From: SXOA01 sp046153945
GTDB lineage: Bacteria; Planctomycetota; Planctomycetia; Pirellulales; Pirellulaceae
Assembly (NCBI GenBank): GCA_046153945.1
Contig: JBJXFF010000171.1
Span: 12,147-76,146, forward strand
DNA: 64,000 nt
Direction of reading: 5' to 3'
In this document: in pieces, positions 9,334 through 18,551 of the stretch
Layout of the letters: each line of letters starts with the position of its first letter
Position numbering within the stretch: the first letter of the stretch is position 1
Notes under the pieces: generated by a model
What the model was told of the DNA's origin: nothing
The model's database searches: none
What the model saw: only the letters and a program-made list of their open reading frames with translations
Position numbers and translations under genes: made by a program

Positions 9334-11343
9334 ATGGCTCAGCGCGAACCAAGTTCTGCTCCCCCGCCTGGCACGTCTCATTCCGCGCCCCCCACGGAAG
9401 AATCCGTCGAGCCTTTGACGGAACATTCCGAGCTTTCAATTCGACGCTGGGTCCAAGCATCGGCACCCTGGTTATTTTCCTGCTTTTTCAATCTGTGTCT
9501 GCTGATAGTTCTAGCGCTCATCGTCATACCGGGACTTTTGCCCGCGGAATTACCGATCGCAATTGTCGTTATTCCCAGAGAGCAGGACGAGTCCGCTCCG
9601 GAATTGGTAACGAACATCTCGACCGCGGCGGCCAATGTGAACGAAGCGCATGCGACGGCGGCGTTCGTCGCCGACGCGAGTTCCACGGAAATCCCGCTCG
9701 CGGAACGCGAACCGCCAGAGATCAATACGGAACTAACGAACGCGCTCGCAGAGGTGGAAGCGGCCGATCGCCCGCGATTCCCCTCCTCTCGAATGCTGTC
9801 CATGCCCATCGCCGTCGCGAGTGTTCCAGCTCCTCCATCGGAAAAGCAGCTTGGCGAATCCGATTCCATTGAGGGCGCGGTGGATGGGATTGGAGGCCAG
9901 GTTCGCGAAATGCTCGGAAACGGCGATTTGCTCGTTATCTGGCTGCTCGATGCTTCGTTAAGTCTGGTCGATGATCGGCAGATTGTCGCCGACAGGCTGG
10001 GGCTGGTTTATGCCGCGATCGAGAAAGAACAGCAGGAAGCGGCTGCCGCCCACAAAGTGAAGCCGCCGCAACTGACCAATGCCGTGGTGGCATTTGGCAA
10101 TGGCCTGCAGCAAGTGACCGCGCCCACCAAATACGCGGGCCGAGCCGTCAACGCCATCCGCGACATTCCCGTGGATCAGACCGGGGTGGAAAATGTCTTT
10201 TCCGCGGTGACGGGTTGCATCCGCAAGTACGCCACCAACCGCCACAAGCAATTGCTCATCGTCATCTGGACCGACGAGTCGGGAGATGATTATCTCCTAC
10301 TCGAACCGACGATTGCCTCATGCCAGCAGACCGGAACGCGAGTTTGCGTGGTCGGCCCCGGAGCAATGCTCGGGGCTGAACAGGGGACGCATGCTTACCA
10401 GCATCCGGCCAACGGCCAGTGGTATCAATTGCCTGTCAAAAAGGGGGCCGATGCCGCACTCGCGGAAAAGATTCGCTGGCCATACTGGTGGCGGAATCAT
10501 TCCGTCTGGCAGCGGCCGGAAGGCGATTTGGTGGATCGTTTTGACGGCTCATTTTTTCTGCACGACGTGCTGCCGATTTCCTCGGGCTTTGGAACCTATG
10601 CCCTGACTCGCCTGACACTGCAGACGGGCGGCACCATGACTGTGTTCGATCGACCCGCCGACCGCGGGCCATTTCGCCTAGCCGATATGCGGCCCTACAC
10701 ACCCGATTACCGCGCCTGGAACGTGTTGCTTGAGGAGCTCAACTATTTCCCGCTGCGAAAGGCGGTCATGCAGTCGGTCGACGTTACGAGGACCATCAAG
10801 TGCCCCATCACTCCGTATAACACTTACTACTTTCTGTCACCCGGCGCGATTCAGCGCAATCTTGCCTTGTCCGAGGTTCAAACTCGCCCCTCGGCAGCGG
10901 CGATTGAGTTGGCGCTCTCCGCTTTTGGTGAGCAGGGCATGGAGCATGAGTATGAGTACGAGGATTCGCCGCGCTGGAAAGCCTGGTACGATCTGACGCG
11001 CGGCCGACTCCTGGCGCAAAGTGTTCGCTACGCTGAACACCGCGCACTCTGTCTCCTGCTCACCCAACCTGGCGCTCTACCGGAAAATGTCAACTGCTTT
11101 CTTACGAGTGCTGGCCACCCTTTCCTCAGCGGCAAAGCTGGGGAGGCACGTGCGCGGGAAGCAGAACGCTTGCTGCGGCGCTGCGTCGAAAAGAACCCCA
11201 ACACCCCCTGGGAAGTCCTGGCTCAGACGGAACTCGACATTCCCGTCGGAATCGCCTACCGCACGTTCTATCAGGAGCCGCCGCCCCCCGTGGCGGCTCC
11301 CGCCGGAATGCCGCAGGCTCCGCTCAGCTTTCCGAAGCTGTAG
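9334..11343 (+). CDS. Membrane-anchored von Willebrand factor A (VWA) domain protein
   Basis: A 669-residue protein. A Pro/Ser/Glu-rich cytoplasmic tail (about 1-45) is followed by one membrane segment (about 47-70, WLFSCFFNLCLLIVLALIVI) and a long extracytoplasmic part. The VWA domain begins near LLVIWLLDASLSLV, which contains a DxSxS MIDAS metal motif. The strand before the ATG is GGGGGGAG. It is a clear paralogue of the minus-strand VWA gene at 56588-58600: both share the MIDAS region, the phrase TPWxxLAxxEL followed by PVG near the end, and a terminal PKL. Likely binds protein partners; role unknown. Confidence 0.85.
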   Translation: MAQREPSSAPPPGTSHSAPPTEESVEPLTEHSELSIRRWVQASAPWLFSCFFNLCLLIVLALIVIPGLLPAELPIAIVVIPREQDESAPELVTNISTAAANVNEAHATAAFVADASSTEIPLAEREPPEINTELTNALAEVEAADRPRFPSSRMLSMPIAVASVPAPPSEKQLGESDSIEGAVDGIGGQVREMLGNGDLLVIWLLDASLSLVDDRQIVADRLGLVYAAIEKEQQEAAAAHKVKPPQLTNAVVAFGNGLQQVTAPTKYAGRAVNAIRDIPVDQTGVENVFSAVTGCIRKYATNRHKQLLIVIWTDESGDDYLLLEPTIASCQQTGTRVCVVGPGAMLGAEQGTHAYQHPANGQWYQLPVKKGADAALAEKIRWPYWWRNHSVWQRPEGDLVDRFDGSFFLHDVLPISSGFGTYALTRLTLQTGGTMTVFDRPADRGPFRLADMRPYTPDYRAWNVLLEELNYFPLRKAVMQSVDVTRTIKCPITPYNTYYFLSPGAIQRNLALSEVQTRPSAAAIELALSAFGEQGMEHEYEYEDSPRWKAWYDLTRGRLLAQSVRYAEHRALCLLLTQPGALPENVNCFLTSAGHPFLSGKAGEARAREAERLLRRCVEKNPNTPWEVLAQTELDIPVGIAYRTFYQEPPPPVAAPAGMPQAPLSFPKL

Positions 11344-11370
11344 CTCCCACTCGTGGAATATTTCGACGCG

Positions 11371-13284
11371 CTACGACCCCCACTCTCGCAGCCACATCTC
11401 CAGCATGACCAGCGCCCAGAGCCGGGCGCTGTGGTCGAATTGTTTCCTCTCGTGCTGGTCCACAAAGCTTTTCACTGCGTCTTCCCGGAAAAACCGCCGG
11501 CTCTTCGTGTCGGCGGAAAGCAGCAGGTCGTGGGTGAGCGGCTTCAGTTCGTTGCGGAACCAGTGATCGAGCGGGACGCCGAAGCCCATCTTCTTGCGAT
11601 TCCAGATTTCCTGGGGGAGCATATCGCCGAAGGCGGCGCGGAGGAGTTTTTTTCCTTTGCCGCCGCGATACTTCAGCTTGCGGGGGAGCGAAGCGACGAA
11701 TTCGACGAGGCGGTAGTCGAGGAACGGAGCCCGGCATTCCAGGGAGTGGGCCATGGAGGCAATGTCCACTTTGGTCATCAAGTCGCAGGGGAGATACGTG
11801 ATGAGATCCGTTAAAGAGGCGGTCGTGACGGCATCGCGGCCCTTCATTTTTTTCCAGGCGGAATTGAGGAAGGCAAAGGGGTCGCTGTCCGGCAACTCGG
11901 CGAGGAATTCATCGCTGTAGAGTGCCGCCCGCCGCGTTTCGTTGAAGATGGAAATCCAATCGAAATACCGCCGGGCAGGCGAGAGCGAGAGGGCCTCACT
12001 GAACCGCTTGAACTGCCGCAGCCGCGATTTCTGCCGCGAGGAAGCTGGGAGCCTTTGCCAAATCCGGGCGGAGAGCAGCGAACGGAGCGGGCCAAGATAA
12101 TCGAACACTCCCGCAATGGCCGCCGCCCGGTAGCGCGGATAGCCGGCAAACAGTTCGTCCCCGCCGTCGCCACTGAGGGAGACGGTGACATGCTCGCGGG
12201 TCATTTGCGAAACATACCAGGTGGGAATCGCCGAACTGTCGGCAAATGGTTCGTCGTAGTGCCAGGCAAGTTTGGGAAGAATGGAGACGGCGTCGGGAGT
12301 GACTTGCAACTCGTGGTGGTCGGTCTTGAGATGTTCGGCGACCTTGCGGGCGTACTTCGTTTCGTCGAACTCCGCCACGGGAAAGCCGATGCTGAAAGTC
12401 TTCACCGGCTCCGCGGAGTTCTTTTGCATCAGGGCGACGATGAGGGACGAATCGACGCCGCCGGATAGAAATGCGCCCAGCGGCACGTCGCTTTGCATCC
12501 GCATGGTGACGGCCGATTCCAGCAGGTCCCGCAGGCGGTGGGCGGCGTCCTTTTCGCTAATGCTGATTTCGCTGGAGAAATCGGGCCGCCAGTAGGGCTT
12601 CACTTCCAGCTTGCCGTCTTGCCACACGGCATAGTGCCCCGGCGGGAGCTTGCGATAGCCTTTGAGGATGCAGTTGGGGTGCGGGACGTATTGATAGGTC
12701 AAGTATTCATCGACAGCGGCGGGATCGACCTCCCGCGGCAGGCCCGGGAGGGAGAGGAGGCTCTTGAGTTCGCTGGCAAAGAGGAGCCGGCCCGGTTCGT
12801 GGCGATAGACCAGCGGCTTTTCGCCGGGGCGGTCGCGGCCGAGGACGAGGCGGCGGTTGCGGGAGTCCCAGATGGCGACGGCGAACATGCCGTTGAGATG
12901 CGAGAAGCACTCTGGTCCTTCGTCCTCATAGAGGTGAATAATGCACTCAGTGTCGCTCTGTGTTTTGAATTTGTGCCCCGCCCCTTCCAGCCGCCGCCGC
13001 AGATCGCGGTAGTTGTAAATCTCGCCGTTAAAAACCATCCAGACCGATTCGTCCTCGTTGCACATCGGCTGATGGCCCAGGGCGAGGTCGATAATCGACA
13101 GCCGCCGAAAGCCGAGGGCGACGCCCGGCTGGGCTTCGTACGGCGGGCGGAGGCGATACTGCGTGAGATAGGTCCCTGAATCATCCGGGCCGCGATGGCG
13201 GATCGCATCGGTCATGCGCATTAGCTGCGGCTCTTCCAGCCCCAGCCGCGGATCGGTCCAAACAGCGCCGGTGATGCCGCACAT
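11371..13284 (-). CDS. asnB: Asparagine synthetase (glutamine-hydrolysing)
   Basis: A 637-residue two-domain enzyme converting aspartate, glutamine and ATP to asparagine. The N-terminal Ntn amidotransferase starts MCGITGAVW with catalytic Cys2 and contains FNGEIYNY. The synthetase domain carries the PP-loop LSGGVDSSLIVAL (about residues 255-267) and SLSGDGGDELFAGYPRY. Full length and intact. It stands alone and is divergently arranged with the DUF1549 gene at 13468. In this phylum AsnB-like enzymes also occur in exopolysaccharide loci, but no such genes are adjacent. Confidence 0.95.
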   Translation of the reverse strand: MCGITGAVWTDPRLGLEEPQLMRMTDAIRHRGPDDSGTYLTQYRLRPPYEAQPGVALGFRRLSIIDLALGHQPMCNEDESVWMVFNGEIYNYRDLRRRLEGAGHKFKTQSDTECIIHLYEDEGPECFSHLNGMFAVAIWDSRNRRLVLGRDRPGEKPLVYRHEPGRLLFASELKSLLSLPGLPREVDPAAVDEYLTYQYVPHPNCILKGYRKLPPGHYAVWQDGKLEVKPYWRPDFSSEISISEKDAAHRLRDLLESAVTMRMQSDVPLGAFLSGGVDSSLIVALMQKNSAEPVKTFSIGFPVAEFDETKYARKVAEHLKTDHHELQVTPDAVSILPKLAWHYDEPFADSSAIPTWYVSQMTREHVTVSLSGDGGDELFAGYPRYRAAAIAGVFDYLGPLRSLLSARIWQRLPASSRQKSRLRQFKRFSEALSLSPARRYFDWISIFNETRRAALYSDEFLAELPDSDPFAFLNSAWKKMKGRDAVTTASLTDLITYLPCDLMTKVDIASMAHSLECRAPFLDYRLVEFVASLPRKLKYRGGKGKKLLRAAFGDMLPQEIWNRKKMGFGVPLDHWFRNELKPLTHDLLLSADTKSRRFFREDAVKSFVDQHERKQFDHSARLWALVMLEMWLREWGS

Positions 13285-13467
13285 GAGGTGTTTTGCCGGG
13301 AAAATGAGGTTGGGGCAGGCGTCCTAGTATAACGAAGCGGACCGACAGTGGGCCGTCATTCCATGACCGGCCCATTCCTAATTCCGGAAAGAATACAGAA
13401 TTGGGCTGTTTCGGAGAAACGCCCCACTTTGTTAGAATGAATCCATCTTCCATCGCGGAGTTCTTCC

Positions 13468-15054
13468 ATGAACAGAGCCGTTTTCCATCGGCCTCGCCAC
13501 CTTACAGCGGTGCTGCTTCTCACTACGTGCGTTGGCCCGTTCTTGGTCAATGCCGAGGAACAGGATCCTGCAAACGCGGCTCGAGCCGCCATGATTCGCA
13601 AAATCGACGAGCGGATCAACGAACGGCTGGCGGCGGCGAAGATCGAGCCGGCTCCGCTGGCAGACGATGGGGAGTTCCTGCGGCGGGTGTATTTGGATTT
13701 GACCGGCGTGGTGCCGCGGGTCTCCGAAGTTCGCGAATTCCTGGCGGACAAGCAGCCGGACAAACGGGCAAAATTGATCGACAAGCTGCTCGATTCCCCC
13801 GCCCATGCCACGCACCTGGCGAATACCTGGCGGAACATCATGCTGCCGGGTGGACTGAATATCGAGCAGATTCAGAATGTCGTGGGCGTGCAGAATTGGC
13901 TGCGGGCTCGGTTTGTGGACAACCTGCGGTACGACAACATGGTGAGCGAGCTGCTCGTCGCCACCGATGGGGACGACGTCGGCCCCGCCCTGTATTACAC
14001 GTCGCTCGATCTGGCTCCGGAGAAACTGGCAGGGAGCACCGCCCGCATTTTCCTCGGCTTGCAAATCGAGTGTGCCCAGTGCCACGACCATCCGTTCGAT
14101 AAATGGAAGCAGACCGATTTTTGGGGCTATGCCGCATTCTTCGCCCAGTTGCAGCGGCCGGATGCCGTGAATCCCGGGATGCGGGCCCGGCTGGTGGATT
14201 TGAAAACTGGCGAAGTGAAACATCCCAAGACGGAAGAAGTTATTTCGCCAAAGTTTCCAGGGGGCGTTAGCCCTGACGCGGCAGAAGAGGGAACTCGCCG
14301 AGTCAAACTTGCCATTTGGATGGCTTCGCGGGACAACCCGTATCTGCCGCGCGCGGGGGCCAATCGCGTCTGGGCTCATCTCTTCGGCCGCGGGCTGGTG
14401 GAACCGGTGGACGACCTGAGCCCGCAAAACAAGCCGAGCCATCCCGATCTCTTCGAGGAGCTGACGACTTACTTTGTCGAAACGGGATTCGATTTGCGGG
14501 AACTATTTCGCACGCTCGCCAATACTCAGGCCTATCAGCGGACCAGTGCCTGGACGGCGGAGAAACCGGCTCCGGCAGAACTGTACGCCCATGCCGCCGT
14601 GAAAACTCTCACTGCGGAGCAGCTTTATGATTCACTTAACCGGGTTCTCTCCCGCAAGCCGCAGGCGATGTTCCCTGGACAAGTCGCGGGAAGTCCGCTC
14701 CTCGACCCGCAGCGGCAGGCGTTCATTGCCAAAATGCAGTCCGCGGCCCGCTCCCCCCTCGATTACCAGGCTGGCATCTTGCAGGCCCTAACCCAGATGA
14801 ACGGAGCCGACATTGCCGAAGCGACTGACCCGCAGCGGAGTCCGCTAGTCGGGGCTCTGGAAGCTCCCATTTTTGGCGACGGCGACCGGATCAAGGCCCT
14901 GGTCATGGCGACACTCTCCCGCCAGCCGAGCGATGAGGAGATTTCGCTGTTTACCGCCCATTTGGGAAAATACTCGCCCAGCGAGAAGCAGAAGGGACTC
15001 TCGGATATTCTCTGGGCGCTCCTGAATACCGCCGAATTCTCGCTGAACCATTAG
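13468..15054 (+). CDS. DUF1549/DUF1553 domain protein, short form without N-terminal cytochrome domain
   Basis: A 528-residue secreted protein (signal peptide ending near LVNAEE). DUF1549 (about residues 40-240) includes RRVYLDLTGVVPR and the CxxCH-containing CAQCHDHPFDKW. DUF1553 follows with NRVWAHLFGRGLVEPVDD and the terminal TAEFSLNH. Planctomycete members usually also carry an N-terminal PSCyt1 cytochrome domain and sit beside a DUF1501 gene; both are absent here. The function of this family is undetermined. Confidence 0.9.
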   Translation: MNRAVFHRPRHLTAVLLLTTCVGPFLVNAEEQDPANAARAAMIRKIDERINERLAAAKIEPAPLADDGEFLRRVYLDLTGVVPRVSEVREFLADKQPDKRAKLIDKLLDSPAHATHLANTWRNIMLPGGLNIEQIQNVVGVQNWLRARFVDNLRYDNMVSELLVATDGDDVGPALYYTSLDLAPEKLAGSTARIFLGLQIECAQCHDHPFDKWKQTDFWGYAAFFAQLQRPDAVNPGMRARLVDLKTGEVKHPKTEEVISPKFPGGVSPDAAEEGTRRVKLAIWMASRDNPYLPRAGANRVWAHLFGRGLVEPVDDLSPQNKPSHPDLFEELTTYFVETGFDLRELFRTLANTQAYQRTSAWTAEKPAPAELYAHAAVKTLTAEQLYDSLNRVLSRKPQAMFPGQVAGSPLLDPQRQAFIAKMQSAARSPLDYQAGILQALTQMNGADIAEATDPQRSPLVGALEAPIFGDGDRIKALVMATLSRQPSDEEISLFTAHLGKYSPSEKQKGLSDILWALLNTAEFSLNH

Positions 15055-15080
15055 TTTTCACCAGACCGGAGAAATGCACC

Positions 15081-15614
15081 ATGAAGACCCCCTTCGCCAC
15101 GCTCACCTCGCTCATCATTCTCGGCTGCGCTCCGCTAGCCACCGCGGACGATCCCAAAGCCACCGTCAAGCCTGCGGATACGCCTGCGGCTCGGGTTCTC
15201 GCTAACATGGCGGGAACCTGGGACGAAGAAGTGGAAATGGCCGACGGACGCAAAGTTCATGGCACCTCGACCGGCCGCTTCGTGATGGACGGGAATTGGC
15301 TGGAGACTGAAGCCAACATTCCCATCGACGACAAGAACCGCGTGCTGCACTTGACCCTGTGGGGCTGGGACGAAAAGGCGAACGTCTTCAAGAGCTGGAT
15401 GTTCAGCCCGACCGGCGCTCCGCTGGAATCCACGGGCGTCTACGACGAAAAGCTCAAGACATTCACAACCAACGGTAAAATGCCCAATGGTTCGACCGTG
15501 GACGTCGTCACGAGCATCATCTCTGCAGATCGTCAGGAGTGGACCGTGAAGATCACCAACAAGGATGGCAAAGAAGTCAAGTTTAAGGGAGTGAATACTC
15601 GGAAGAAGGAATAG
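15081..15614 (+). CDS. DUF1579 family secreted protein
   Basis: A 177-residue protein with a signal peptide (PLATADD). The body matches DUF1579: NMAGTWDEEVEM near the start, DGNWLETEANI, LTLWGWDEKANVFKSWMF and SADRQEWTVKI, a lipocalin/calycin-like beta pattern. It lies 26 bases after the DUF1549 gene with GGAGAA before the ATG, so probably the same transcript. Biochemical role unknown. Confidence 0.85.
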   Translation: MKTPFATLTSLIILGCAPLATADDPKATVKPADTPAARVLANMAGTWDEEVEMADGRKVHGTSTGRFVMDGNWLETEANIPIDDKNRVLHLTLWGWDEKANVFKSWMFSPTGAPLESTGVYDEKLKTFTTNGKMPNGSTVDVVTSIISADRQEWTVKITNKDGKEVKFKGVNTRKKE

Positions 15615-15639
15615 TAGTCCGGCGGAGGAGGGCGCATGG

Positions 15640-16182
15640 ATGGCGAAGGTCTTTGCGGATTTCGACGTGGCTGGCTTCTGGGAGCAGTCTGAGTATGCGC
15701 TCAAGGAGTACGTCGGTGCCCCGCTAGCCGACGCGGCCGTCGCCGCCGTCGAACGGGAATTGGGGTACAAACTGCCCGGCTCGTACGTCGAGTTCATGCG
15801 GTTCCAGAATGGCGGCATCCCCCGCCTGACGAATCACCGCACCAAAGTGCGGACTTCGTGGTCCCACGACCACATCGCCATCACCGGCCTATACTCCATT
15901 GGCGGAGACAAGCCGTGTTCGCTGCTCGGGGGCTTCGGCAGCCAGTTCTGGGTCGAGGAGTGGCGCTACCCGCCCATCGGCATCTACTTCGCCGACTGCC
16001 CGTCGGCCGGGCACGACATGGTGTGTCTGGACTACCGCGAGTGTGGGCCGGCCGGCGAGCCGCAGGTGGTCCACATCGACCAAGACTGGGACTACAAGAT
16101 TGTGCTTGTGGCAGAGAGCTTTGAGGCATTCATCCGCGGCTTGGAGGACGACTCCGCCTTCGACGAAGACGCCGAATCATAG
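15640..16182 (+). CDS. SMI1/KNR4 (SUKH) family protein
   Basis: A 180-residue soluble protein with SUKH features: AAVAAVERELGYKLPGSYVEFMRFQNGG near the N-terminus (split across about residues 30-58), GLYSIGG, and a C-terminal region ending in FEAFIRGLEDD. SUKH proteins often act as immunity proteins against contact-dependent or polymorphic toxins. No toxin gene is adjacent, so it may be an orphan immunity gene or have a housekeeping role. GGAGGAGGG lies just before the chosen ATG. Confidence 0.8.
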   Translation: MAKVFADFDVAGFWEQSEYALKEYVGAPLADAAVAAVERELGYKLPGSYVEFMRFQNGGIPRLTNHRTKVRTSWSHDHIAITGLYSIGGDKPCSLLGGFGSQFWVEEWRYPPIGIYFADCPSAGHDMVCLDYRECGPAGEPQVVHIDQDWDYKIVLVAESFEAFIRGLEDDSAFDEDAES

Positions 16183-16218
16183 CTCACTCGGCCCCGCCGC
16201 TGTTGAACTGGGCCGTTC

Positions 16219-16233
16219 GCTCACTCCGTGAGC
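16219..16233. repeat. Palindromic repeat GCTCACTCCGTGAGC, copy 1
   Basis: A 15-bp dyad (arms GCTCAC/GTGAGC, loop TCC) between the convergent SMI1 and msrA genes. The same 15-mer recurs at 25416-25430 (reverse orientation) and 26813-26827. Confidence 0.75.
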
Positions 16234-16273
16234 CGACATGCCTGCACACGAAGTGCGCAGGCTACTTGGAACG

Positions 16274-16828
16274 CTATTCCTTCTTGATCAAACCCGCGTG
16301 CTTCTCCCGCACTTTGCACGCCTTGGGAATCGCAGCCGACTGGATGTAGGCCTGATCTGGATGCTGGCGGGCGTAGTCCTGATGGTACTGCTCCGCTGGA
16401 TAGAAGGCGGTGAGTGGCTCGATGGATGTCACGATCGGGCGAGAAAAGTGACCGGAAGAATTGAGCTGGGCAATTTTCTGCTCGGCAACTTTCCGCTGTT
16501 CGTTATCCGCCACGAAGATCGCGGAGCGGTACTGAGTGCCGGTGTCTGCTCCCTGCCGGTTGAGCGTCGTGGGGTCGTGGGCGTCAAAGAAGACGTCCAG
16601 CAGCGTTTCATAGCTGATCTTGGCGGGATCATAGGTGATGCGGATCACCTCGGCGTGTCCCGTATTCCCTTTGCAAACGGCTTCGTAGTTGGCGGTCTCT
16701 TTAGTCCCCCCCGCGTAGCCGCTTTCGACGTCGCTGACGCCCTTAAGCTGCTCAAAGGCGGCTTCGGTGCACCAAAAACAGCCGCCGGCCAGTACGCATT
16801 GGCGGGAAATTTCAACATTGGGACTCAT
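16274..16828 (-). CDS. msrA: Peptide-methionine (S)-S-oxide reductase
   Basis: About 184 residues. It reduces methionine-S-sulfoxide in proteins. The catalytic Cys lies in AGGCFWCTEAAF, and other family signatures are SGYAGG, GHAEVIRITYDP, RQGADTGTQYRSAIF and AEQYHQDY. The ATG at 16828 was chosen: AGGA lies about 9 nt upstream, and the longer frame to 16918 adds a non-conserved, Cys-bearing tail. Confidence 0.94.
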   Translation of the reverse strand: MSPNVEISRQCVLAGGCFWCTEAAFEQLKGVSDVESGYAGGTKETANYEAVCKGNTGHAEVIRITYDPAKISYETLLDVFFDAHDPTTLNRQGADTGTQYRSAIFVADNEQRKVAEQKIAQLNSSGHFSRPIVTSIEPLTAFYPAEQYHQDYARQHPDQAYIQSAAIPKACKVREKHAGLIKKE

Positions 16829-16911
16829 GGCACTTGATCCTAAGTAATTTGGCAGACTACCCTTGCGCACGATATTATGTGATGCGCAGGGGGAAAATTG
16901 CCAGCCGGGTG

Positions 16912-16940
16912 TTGACAATCGCCAAAAAGCCGTTCAAATC
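16912..16940 (+). promoter_or_regulatory. Promoter of the DUF1559-HemP unit
   Basis: A perfect -35 TTGACA (16912-16917), a 17-base spacer and a -10-like TCAAAT (16935-16940, 4 of 6). The predicted start site is about 16947, directly next to the Fur-box-like dyad and about 140 bases before the first ATG. Confidence 0.55.
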
Positions 16941-16948
16941 ATGGTATT

Positions 16949-16963
16949 GAGACTCAGTATCAC
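16949..16963 (+). promoter_or_regulatory. fur box: Fur-box-like operator
   Basis: TGAGACT-C-AGTATCA is a 7-1-7 dyad with six of seven positions symmetric, resembling the Fur consensus TGATAAT-N-ATTATCA. It overlaps or directly follows the predicted transcription start, where a repressor would block transcription. The downstream unit ends with hemP, an iron-regulated family, which supports the reading. Confidence 0.5.
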
Positions 16964-17087
16964 AAGAGACTAGCCAGCAGGGGCGACTTGGCCCCACTTC
17001 TTCGCCAGCCACGTTCGCCAAGCGTTTCCAATTCCACGCTCTCCCTTTTGAGTCTCCGGGAGTGCGTTCAGCGCTTTGGAGGTTTTC

Positions 17088-18023
17088 ATGGTTGGCAGGC
17101 TTTTGCGATCCCGGCATCGAGCATTGGATAAGCCGGAGAACTTTCGGACGCGAGGATTCACGCTCATCGAGCTCCTCGTGGTCATTGCCATTATCGGCGT
17201 TCTCGTAGCACTGCTGCTCCCCGCAGTGCAATTCGCGCGCGAGGCGGCGCGGCGCACGCAGTGCCAGAACAATCTGAGGCAAATTGCGCTGGCGGTCCAT
17301 TCGTATCACGATGCCCTGCGGACGCTCCCCCCGGGAGACACGTCGGCAAACCTTTCCGGCACGAGCGGCTTCACCGCCATTTTGCCGTTCATGGAAGAGA
17401 GCAAGTCCGCGCAGCTCTATGACTTCAGCAAAGGGAATTCTGATCCCAAGAACATGCTGGTGGTTTCCCAGCGGTTCAAGTCTTTCCTCTGCCCCAGCGC
17501 CAACTTTGCCCGACCGGTGCCAATCGCCGGCTGCGATGCCAACAATCGCGCGCCGGGAACGTACGCTTTTTGCAGCGGCTCTTTGGACGCCTGGGGAAAC
17601 GTAGTGCCGGGAGGAGTTCCCAATAATGGAGCGATCATCTTTCCGACGGCTGGAACCACATCGCTTAGCTCCATTTCGGACGGCGTCTCGGTGACTTTTT
17701 TGGCCGGAGAATCAGATTGGAATTACCGCGACTACATGTTCACCAGCGGACCCTGCAGCGGGCAGGTTCGCGGAGGTTTCAGCTATTGGTCGAGCCCTTA
17801 TCCTCTGGCCACGATGTTCAGCACGCTGGGCCCCTTCAATCCCAAGTCCCTGAATGGCGACAGCAAACGGCTTTCCAACTTTCGCAGCAGTCATCCAGGC
17901 GGCGTGTCCATGGCCAATTGCGACGGGTCGGTTCGTTTCTGGGCGGACATGGTCAATCACGCCACCCTGGACGCCACCGCGACTCGGCAAGGAAACGAAC
18001 CGTTTGGCGGCATTCCAGAATAA
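17088..18023 (+). CDS. DUF1559 protein with type IV prepilin-like N-terminus
   Basis: About 311 residues. The prepilin signal is RGFTLIELLVVIAIIGVLVA (about residues 23-42), cleaved before Phe, with Glu5 of the mature protein conserved. DUF1559 (SBP_bac_10) follows: REAARRTQCQNNLRQIALAVHSYHD, then the C-terminal SSHPGGVSMANCDGSVRFW. This is a greatly expanded planctomycete family of pseudopilin-like surface or periplasmic proteins of unknown function. The ATG at 17088 has GGAGG six bases upstream. First gene of the probable iron-regulated unit. Confidence 0.93.
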   Translation: MVGRLLRSRHRALDKPENFRTRGFTLIELLVVIAIIGVLVALLLPAVQFAREAARRTQCQNNLRQIALAVHSYHDALRTLPPGDTSANLSGTSGFTAILPFMEESKSAQLYDFSKGNSDPKNMLVVSQRFKSFLCPSANFARPVPIAGCDANNRAPGTYAFCSGSLDAWGNVVPGGVPNNGAIIFPTAGTTSLSSISDGVSVTFLAGESDWNYRDYMFTSGPCSGQVRGGFSYWSSPYPLATMFSTLGPFNPKSLNGDSKRLSNFRSSHPGGVSMANCDGSVRFWADMVNHATLDATATRQGNEPFGGIPE

Positions 18024-18035
18024 AGGAGAACACCC

Positions 18036-18497
18036 ATGCTCGATTTCAAACACTTTTTGACCTGCGGATCGTTGCTGCTTACCCCATTCCTGATTGCGGG
18101 GTGTGGAACAGCGGGACCGGCGAGGTCCGCGGTCGCCGGGAAAGTCACCGTCGGCGGCCAGCCGCTTCCAGCCGGCCGCATCATCTTTACGCCCATTGCC
18201 CCTCAAGGCGGCCCCGCGGTAACCGTCAGAATTGCCGCGGGAAAGTATCAGGCCGCCAAAAAGGATGGCCCGGTGGTCGGGAAAAATCGGGTGGCCGTGG
18301 AAGCCGACCTGAATATGGGCTTTGCGATTGATGATGACGAAGCCTTCGCGAAGCACGGAGCGGCCAAAATCCCGCCGAGCCCGATTCCACCGGGTTTCGG
18401 CGTCAACCCAGAAGTTAGCGTCGATATCAAGCCAGGTAAAACCAATCAATGGGACGTGGATGTACCCACGTCAATTCAAACGCCTTTTAATCCCTAG
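18036..18497 (+). CDS. Lipoprotein with carboxypeptidase-regulatory-like fold
   Basis: 153 residues with a lipobox (LIAGC, Cys23). The body has the beta-sandwich signature of planctomycete lipoproteins: AVAGKVTVGGQPLPAGRI, then IIFTPI, GKYQA and the segment GPVVGKNRVAVEAD. These small lipoproteins regularly follow DUF1559 genes. An excellent SD (AAAGGAG) sits before the ATG, 12 bases after the DUF1559 stop, so the two are co-transcribed. Probably anchored to a membrane facing the periplasm. Confidence 0.85.
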   Translation: MLDFKHFLTCGSLLLTPFLIAGCGTAGPARSAVAGKVTVGGQPLPAGRIIFTPIAPQGGPAVTVRIAAGKYQAAKKDGPVVGKNRVAVEADLNMGFAIDDDEAFAKHGAAKIPPSPIPPGFGVNPEVSVDIKPGKTNQWDVDVPTSIQTPFNP

Positions 18498-18551
18498 CGT
18501 TTTGCAGACTATTTCAGTCAAACTCTCTTAACCCCCTTGGAGATACTAATC

